This document shows positions 58,836 to 64,000 of a stretch of 64,000 nucleotides of DNA, in pieces. Source of the stretch: an uncultured Bacteroidales bacterium (GTDB taxonomy: Bacteria > Bacteroidota > Bacteroidia > Bacteroidales > Bacteroidaceae); assembly GCA_902788865.1 (NCBI GenBank), contig CADALZ010000009.1, positions 1 through 64,000 on the forward strand. Direction: 5' to 3'. The notes beneath the pieces were generated by a model, which ran no database searches, was not told where the DNA came from, and saw nothing but the letters and a program-made list of their open reading frames with translations. The stretch's first letter is position 1. The number at the start of each line of letters is the position of its first letter. The position numbers and the translations under genes are program-made.

Positions 58836-61800
58836 ACGCGTTCAATCTTTTCAATATCAACATACCATAAATAACCAGTAATTACACTTTGCTCATGACC
58901 TGGCATAGACTTCAGGAGATTCATGTATTCTTCTACTTGTCGATGATACTTCTGACGAGGTTCACCAAACTTAAAGTCCACTACTACCCATTCATTTCCT
59001 CGACGCATCACACGGTCTGGCCTTCGTTTCTGAAGCTCATCGTGATACATCCAGATGATGTCACACTCATTGTATAGTTGCCATGCACCGCTATACCAAT
59101 CCTGCACTTCTGGCATCTGTAGCGCCTTGTTAACTAGTGTGAGAATATCTTCACGTTCAGATTGAGATACCACTCCCTCAAACACCAGTCTGTCAACGGC
59201 TTCTGCTGCATCATCCTTAGAACCAATGGCAGAGAAAACCTCATGCAACAGTTTGCCACGGTTGATGAAACGCTGTGGTGATTCTGCTTCATCTACACCT
59301 GCAATGAAATCTGCAGATCGATTGGACTGACGGAACTCTATCTTCGGTTTACGACTGACCATCCTTACAGGACAAGGTGATAAAAGAGGTAACGATTCGT
59401 TACCTCCCTTATCTTCATGTAGGCAGAGTTCTCCGTAGCTGAAGGTGCTGTTTTCTTCATCCCATTCACCCAATTTCTCAGACACCTTTGGCAGTGTCCA
59501 AGCCAGCAAACCATTGATTTTGGCAGAAGCCTTTCCACCTTCATCTTGACTCCAGATGATGAGATTCTTTTCAGCACGAGTCACTGCTACATAAAGCAAA
59601 TTGAGGTTATCTACCCAGAGTTGCAGACGTTCCTTCTCATAAGCACTTTGGTATAACGACTCACGCATTGTCTTGCCATAGCTCATGGGCACTATCTGCA
59701 AATCGCTGTATGGCTCAGTCTTGACACTCTGTTCCCAAAGCAGGAGTTCATGAATGCCGTCATGCTCCAAAGTCCAGTCACAGAACGGCAGCAAGACTGT
59801 ATGGAATTGCAGACCTTTCGACTTGTGTATAGTCAGCACCCTAATGGCATCAGCTTCCACATTAGGGATAGATTTCTCTTGCAATTCTTCATCCCAATAG
59901 GTGATAAAAGCTCCAATGTCCGAAGGATGGTCTGCCAGGTACTGAGCCACCGCATCCATAAAGAACAGAAGGTAGGCATCTTGTCCTTCCACCTGATCTA
60001 AATGGAGCAATGTGTATAGTTCTTCTATCAGTTCGTAGAGCGGCATCTGTCTCAGTTCCTCCATACGACTAGTGAACTCTTCTGGCAAAGCAACCGTTTG
60101 TGAATCCTTGAAAAAGATGTCATTCCACGGAGCATGATTGTCTTTCTTATGAAGGAGCTCCATGCCTATACGTACAGCCGCTTGCACCACCATGTTCTGT
60201 GGTTGAATGAGTAATCGCAGAGCATCCATCAGCAGACAGACAGCTTCAGAAGCCTTGAGCAAGAAGGCTTCATCAGACACCAAGCGAATGTTTAATACAT
60301 TCTCAAAATAGGTAGCTATTTCTGGAAGAATACGTTTGCTGCGCAGCAAGATGGCCATATCACTATACGCAACGCCTTGATCATGAAGCTCTTTCACTTC
60401 ATCGCCAAGCTGTGAGATACTTTCCTGCACATAGTCGACTGCCTTTTTCACCATGTGTATCTTCACAAAACCTTTAGCAGTGCCTTCCTTCTCTTCTGGT
60501 ATCAACTGCTTCACATCTTCATAAGCATTTTGCAGCTTTTGGTATTCTTCTTCAGGCTCTTGCGGTTTCAGTTCGCGGAAGTAGGAGAGTCCGTAGCGGA
60601 AAAGGGCATTGTTGAATTGGATGATGTTTTCCTCACTTCGCCGATTGTGTTTCAAGGGTTTATTCACCACATGCTGTCTGAAGACATCTTGAGGACTCCC
60701 CAGGCTGTTAAGAATGTTCCAGTCGCCATTTCGCCAGCGATAGATGCTTTGCTTCACATCTCCCACTATAAGACAGTCGTTTCCTGAAGAAAGGATGTTC
60801 TCCAAAAGCAACTTGAAGTTGTCCCACTGCATGATGCTTGTGTCTTGAAATTCGTCTATCATCACATGCTTGATGCTGGCTCCTATTTTCTCGAAGATGA
60901 AGTTGGCGTCGCCTTTCTGTATCAAACTGTGTAGTAGGGCGTTAGTATTAGAGAGCATAAAGCGATTCGTCTCTCTGTTGTCCTCATCCACCTGTTGGTT
61001 GATGCTGTCGAGCAGTTGCAGTTTACTGAGGTGTTTCAACGACAATCTACAGGTGTTTATCGTACGAGCGTTTGGGGCTCTCAGACGCTCAGCCTCCATG
61101 AGAATGGGACGCAGCGTAGTCTCTGCAATGCTTATAATCTCGTCTCTGCGCTTCGATGTTTTGGGACACCAAGCATCCGCACTTCCCAGATGCTTCTCAA
61201 CGGTAGCATTGCGCACTTTCTCTTCGTCGAGAAAGTCGCCCTTCTTCAATTTGTTGAAGTAGCTACAGATGCCATTCTTCTTACCCGATAAATCTTCATC
61301 ACTAAGAGCATTTTTCTCCAGTGCGCTGAAGAAATTGTCCGCAAGCACACTCATTTCTTCCAGAGCGGCTTTCTCCAGTTCTTTGAGCTTCTCTTTGTAG
61401 TCTTTTATAAGGTTCGGATCAGCTTGCAGATCATGGCTTTGTTCCTTTCCATATTGCAGATAGTTCTCGTTGAAGAGGTGGGTGGCAAACTGTTGGGTAT
61501 CCGCAGTGACATCCCAGCGCTTGCCTTCATTGATGCGCTCTTCGATAAAACTTTCCAGCCATCCCAATGCCTTGTCGCCTTTTTGCAGATTACTAACAAA
61601 GTGCTCCACGGCCTTGTCTATCACGGCTTTAGTGTCCAGCTCTATGGTCATGTTGGGCATCAAGTTCAGCTCTCTTGCCAGATTGCGCATCACATCCTGA
61701 TAGAAAGAGTCTATGGTTTGAACGCGGAAGCGCGAATAGTCATGGATGATGTTCTGGAGGGCTACACCCGCCTGCTTGCGAATGGTGTCTATCGTCACCT

Positions 61801-62041
61801 TTCCATCCAGACCTTCGTAGATACTTTTCATATAACTATCAGAGGCATGGTCATTGGTGGCCAATCCGTAGAGCTGCTGAATGATGCGTTCCTTCATCTC
61901 TGCAGTAGCCTTATTCGTGAAGGTCACAGCCAATATGTTCCTGTATGCCAGCGGATTCTGCACCAAGAACTTGATGTATTCCACTGTCAATGTATAGGTC
62001 TTTCCGCTTCCAGCAGATGCTTTGTATATTTTTAGAGCCAT
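58832..62041 (-). CDS. AddA/RecB-like UvrD helicase-nuclease
   Basis: This 1069-residue protein has Walker A ASAGSGKTYTLTVEY at residues 8-22, motif Ia VTFTNKATAEMKERI, Walker B HVMIDEFQDTS, motif III GDVKQSIYRWRNGD, motif V VLTIHKSKGLQFHTVLLP and motif VI LLYVAVTRAEKNL. The C-terminus has a RecB-type nuclease signature (WVVVDFKFGEPRQKYHRQVE). It is the motor and nuclease subunit of an AddAB-like complex with the following gene. A TATCTTTG box is at 62063-62070. Confidence 0.94.
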   Translation of the reverse strand: MALKIYKASAGSGKTYTLTVEYIKFLVQNPLAYRNILAVTFTNKATAEMKERIIQQLYGLATNDHASDSYMKSIYEGLDGKVTIDTIRKQAGVALQNIIHDYSRFRVQTIDSFYQDVMRNLARELNLMPNMTIELDTKAVIDKAVEHFVSNLQKGDKALGWLESFIEERINEGKRWDVTADTQQFATHLFNENYLQYGKEQSHDLQADPNLIKDYKEKLKELEKAALEEMSVLADNFFSALEKNALSDEDLSGKKNGICSYFNKLKKGDFLDEEKVRNATVEKHLGSADAWCPKTSKRRDEIISIAETTLRPILMEAERLRAPNARTINTCRLSLKHLSKLQLLDSINQQVDEDNRETNRFMLSNTNALLHSLIQKGDANFIFEKIGASIKHVMIDEFQDTSIMQWDNFKLLLENILSSGNDCLIVGDVKQSIYRWRNGDWNILNSLGSPQDVFRQHVVNKPLKHNRRSEENIIQFNNALFRYGLSYFRELKPQEPEEEYQKLQNAYEDVKQLIPEEKEGTAKGFVKIHMVKKAVDYVQESISQLGDEVKELHDQGVAYSDMAILLRSKRILPEIATYFENVLNIRLVSDEAFLLKASEAVCLLMDALRLLIQPQNMVVQAAVRIGMELLHKKDNHAPWNDIFFKDSQTVALPEEFTSRMEELRQMPLYELIEELYTLLHLDQVEGQDAYLLFFMDAVAQYLADHPSDIGAFITYWDEELQEKSIPNVEADAIRVLTIHKSKGLQFHTVLLPFCDWTLEHDGIHELLLWEQSVKTEPYSDLQIVPMSYGKTMRESLYQSAYEKERLQLWVDNLNLLYVAVTRAEKNLIIWSQDEGGKASAKINGLLAWTLPKVSEKLGEWDEENSTFSYGELCLHEDKGGNESLPLLSPCPVRMVSRKPKIEFRQSNRSADFIAGVDEAESPQRFINRGKLLHEVFSAIGSKDDAAEAVDRLVFEGVVSQSEREDILTLVNKALQMPEVQDWYSGAWQLYNECDIIWMYHDELQKRRPDRVMRRGNEWVVVDFKFGEPRQKYHRQVEEYMNLLKSMPGHEQSVITGYLWYVDIEKIERV

Positions 62042-62062
62042 AGATGCTTGGTATTAGTACAG

Positions 62063-62070
62063 CAAAGATA
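62063..62070 (-). promoter_or_regulatory. -7 box TATCTTTG for the AddAB-like operon
   Basis: The plus strand reads CAAAGATA, 22 bases upstream of the start codon at 62041. Confidence 0.7.
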
Positions 62071-62243
62071 CACATTTTTATGCTATTTCATAGGGGTAGA
62101 TATAGAGAAAAGAACATATCTGATAGCAGAATCTAAAGATTAGAACAAGATTGAATGAGAAAGGGATAATAGGAATACAAAAAAAATCACCATCTTTGCA
62201 GCTAATTTAAAAGGAATGATAACATTTAATGACGATAATCAAA

Positions 62244-63272
62244 ATGGATAAAAAGATTTGGATGATGGGATTGTGGGCCTTATGCCTGTCAGTCAGCTCT
62301 TGTAGTGGCGATAAAGAGACAGCCGAAAAAGCTCCCATCAACGTAAAAACTGAACTGATGGCTCCTGGTAATGGGAGCGCTCGGCAGCCCTATGTAGGTA
62401 TAGTTGAAGAACGTGAAGCTACAGCTGTGAGTTTCACAAGCATGGGATTGGTAAAGCGCGTGTTGGTGAGTGAAGGACAGGCCGTTAGCAGAGGCCAACT
62501 GATAGCAGAGATGGACGACACCCAAGCGCGCAACCTTCTGGCAGTAGCTGAGTCGCAGATGAACCAAGCCAATGATGCTTTGCAGCGTTATAAAATGCTC
62601 CATGACAGCGGTTCACTGCCAGAAATCCAATGGGTAGAGATAGAAAGCAAGGTGCAGCAAGCCCAATCACAGTTAGAAGTGGCTCGTAAGAATATGAACG
62701 ACTGCCAACTGAAAGCCCCTGTCAGTGGTATCATTGGCCGTAAGATGGTGGGTGCCGGAGAGACTGCTATGCCTTCTCAAGCCGTAGTCACCATCCTCGA
62801 CATCAGTGAGGTGAAGGTGAAAGTAAGTGTCCCAGAATCTGAAGTGAATGGCATCAGTTCCAACACGCCAACCACCATAACTGTCGGTGCTGCTGGTAAG
62901 CAAGTGAATGGTGGGCGCATAGAGAAAGGGGTGCAGGCAGATGCCTTGACACATACCTATGATGTCCGCATCCACGTGTCTAATGCCGATCGGAAACTGT
63001 TGCCTGGCATGGTGGCCAATGTGCAGTTCGATGGGGCTTCTACTGATGCACAGGCTCAGCTTACAGTGCCAGTGACTTCCGTGCAGCGTCGTGCCGATGG
63101 AACCTTGTTCGTTTGGACCATTGGTGCCGATTCTAAGGCACATCGCACCACCGTCGGTATCGGACAGACACAAGGCAATCGTGTCGTGTTGACTTCAGGT
63201 ATCAGTCAAGGCGATAGGGTAGTGACAGAAGGCTATCAGAAACTCGGTGAAGGAACTAACGTAGCATATTGA
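62244..63272 (+). CDS. RND efflux periplasmic adaptor (membrane-fusion lipoprotein)
   Basis: The start was placed at MDKKIWMMGLWALCL (342 residues); an ATG at 62229 is in frame. The lipobox is VSSC. Blocks of the membrane-fusion family follow: lipoyl/hairpin region (RVLVSEGQAVSRGQLIAEMD; ALQRYKMLHDSGSLPEIQWV), then LKAPVSGIIGRKMVGAGETA, the beta-barrel and membrane-proximal domain. It bridges the inner-membrane pump to an outer-membrane channel. An RND permease gene follows after 2 bp. Confidence 0.93.
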   Translation: MDKKIWMMGLWALCLSVSSCSGDKETAEKAPINVKTELMAPGNGSARQPYVGIVEEREATAVSFTSMGLVKRVLVSEGQAVSRGQLIAEMDDTQARNLLAVAESQMNQANDALQRYKMLHDSGSLPEIQWVEIESKVQQAQSQLEVARKNMNDCQLKAPVSGIIGRKMVGAGETAMPSQAVVTILDISEVKVKVSVPESEVNGISSNTPTTITVGAAGKQVNGGRIEKGVQADALTHTYDVRIHVSNADRKLLPGMVANVQFDGASTDAQAQLTVPVTSVQRRADGTLFVWTIGADSKAHRTTVGIGQTQGNRVVLTSGISQGDRVVTEGYQKLGEGTNVAY

Positions 63273-63274
63273 CT

Positions 63275-64000
63275 ATGGAGAAGGATAGAATGAATTGGCT
63301 CAAGTGGCCGCTTGAGCATTATAAGATATCATTGCTCATTGTTCTTCTGCTGTTTGTGATGGGCTTTTATGGCATGTATGTCATGCCAAAAGATGAGTTT
63401 CCACAGTTCACCATCCGTCAAGGGGTGGTGGTGGCCGTCTATCCAGGAGCCACCTCTGAAGAAATAGAAGAGCAAGTTACTAAACCTCTGGAACGCTACC
63501 TTTTCACTTACGAAGAGGTGAACCGCGAGAAAACCACCTCTACCTCACAAAATGGTCAGAGCATCGTGATGGTGCGACTGAACGACGAGGTGAACAATAA
63601 GGATGAGGTGTGGAGCAAAATTAAGCATGGACTGAATCTTTTTAAGTCGAGCCTTCCGAGTGGAGTATTGGCTTTGGTGGCCAATGATGATTTCGGAAAC
63701 ACTTCGGCCTTGCTTATAGCCTTGGCAAGTGATCAGCGCAGTTATCACGAACTGCACGACTATACCGATCGTCTGAGTGATCGTCTTCGCCGCATTGAAT
63801 CAGTGGCCAATGTTCGCGTCTATGGCGAGCAGCAAGAGCAGATCAGTCTCTACATAGATCGTCAGCGACTGCAAGCCTATGGCATCGGCCAGCAAATGCT
63901 CCTAACGCAGCTGCAAGCTCAAGGACTCACCACCATGAGCGGCAGTATCGCCGATAGCGACCAGGTGACTCCCATCCATGTGGAGCCTATGGAGAACAGC
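63275..64000 (+). CDS. RND efflux permease (AcrB/HAE1-like), 3' truncated by window
   Basis: The frame runs from ATG 63275 to the end of the window without a stop (242 codons). MEKDRMNWLKWPLEHYKISL is followed by the first transmembrane helix and then by the periplasmic porter domain (DEFPQFTIRQGVVVAVYPGA; EEIEEQVTKPLERYLF; SDRLRRIESVANVRVYGEQQ), the standard order in AcrB-type pumps. It forms one operon with the adaptor upstream. The substrate cannot be deduced. Confidence 0.93.
   Translation, partial: MEKDRMNWLKWPLEHYKISLLIVLLLFVMGFYGMYVMPKDEFPQFTIRQGVVVAVYPGATSEEIEEQVTKPLERYLFTYEEVNREKTTSTSQNGQSIVMVRLNDEVNNKDEVWSKIKHGLNLFKSSLPSGVLALVANDDFGNTSALLIALASDQRSYHELHDYTDRLSDRLRRIESVANVRVYGEQQEQISLYIDRQRLQAYGIGQQMLLTQLQAQGLTTMSGSIADSDQVTPIHVEPMENS

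Noticed and set aside
1..64000. tRNA, rRNA or tmRNA genes
   Set aside because: No cloverleaf with T-loop consensus or rRNA-like segment was recognised by eye; a dedicated scan could still find one.

Overview
The window looks like a chromosomal segment of a gut-type Bacteroidota, most likely Prevotellaceae (Prevotella/Segatella-like). The evidence is: promoters carry the TAnnTTTG -7 box (usually TATCTTTG or TACCTTTG) a short distance before start codons; there are TonB-dependent barrels, many lipoprotein and Sec signal peptides, a HU-CCDC81/SPOR protein and DUF4738- and DUF3805-type proteins; and a DUF4248/HU/'smalltalk' module typical of Bacteroidales is present. No rRNA, tRNA, CRISPR array, transposase or integrase was seen.

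Layout. 1-4239: end of an Fe-S protein, an Fe-S aldo/keto reductase and an outer-membrane beta-barrel. 4240-12609: accessory region. It holds MITE-like inverted hairpins, 70-bp tandem repeats, a minus-strand module (DUF3987-like protein, CHC2 primase, DUF4248, HU, smalltalk), short-repeat arrays, and a two-gene unit of unknown function whose proteins share an unusual VEAGGxGI motif. 12693-23543: AraC regulators with small secreted or lipoprotein enzymes, a glycerate kinase/GDSL/esterase operon, and an intramembrane protease. 23545-29506: an amino-sugar kinase fused to a RapZ C-terminal domain plus a sugar nucleotidyltransferase (a cell-wall recycling pair), a TonB receptor and an Fe-type alcohol dehydrogenase. 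29507-41593: a gene-free short-repeat array, a tricorn-like protease, SIMPL and metallophosphoesterase genes, rmuC, an apparently orphan cobalamin riboswitch with its own promoter and terminator, and two large secreted esterases, one carrying a degenerate GDPD-like domain. 41594-49018: a second gene-free repeat array, umuDC, a MATE pump, a DUF3805-like protein, an ABC-F ATPase and a TlpA-like protein. 49015-64000: housekeeping genes (HU-CCDC81/SPOR, DEAD helicase, fabD, recR, an AddAB-like helicase/nuclease pair) and the start of an RND efflux operon.

Themes. DNA repair is well represented (umuDC, rmuC, recR, AddAB-like). Secreted alpha/beta hydrolases are numerous. Packing is tight: several operons use 4-nt ATGA overlaps, and three convergent gene pairs overlap by exactly 4 nt at their stop codons. 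The most unusual items are the orphan B12 riboswitch, the VEAGG two-gene unit, three analogous but sequence-distinct short-repeat arrays, and the hairpin-flanked primase/HU module.
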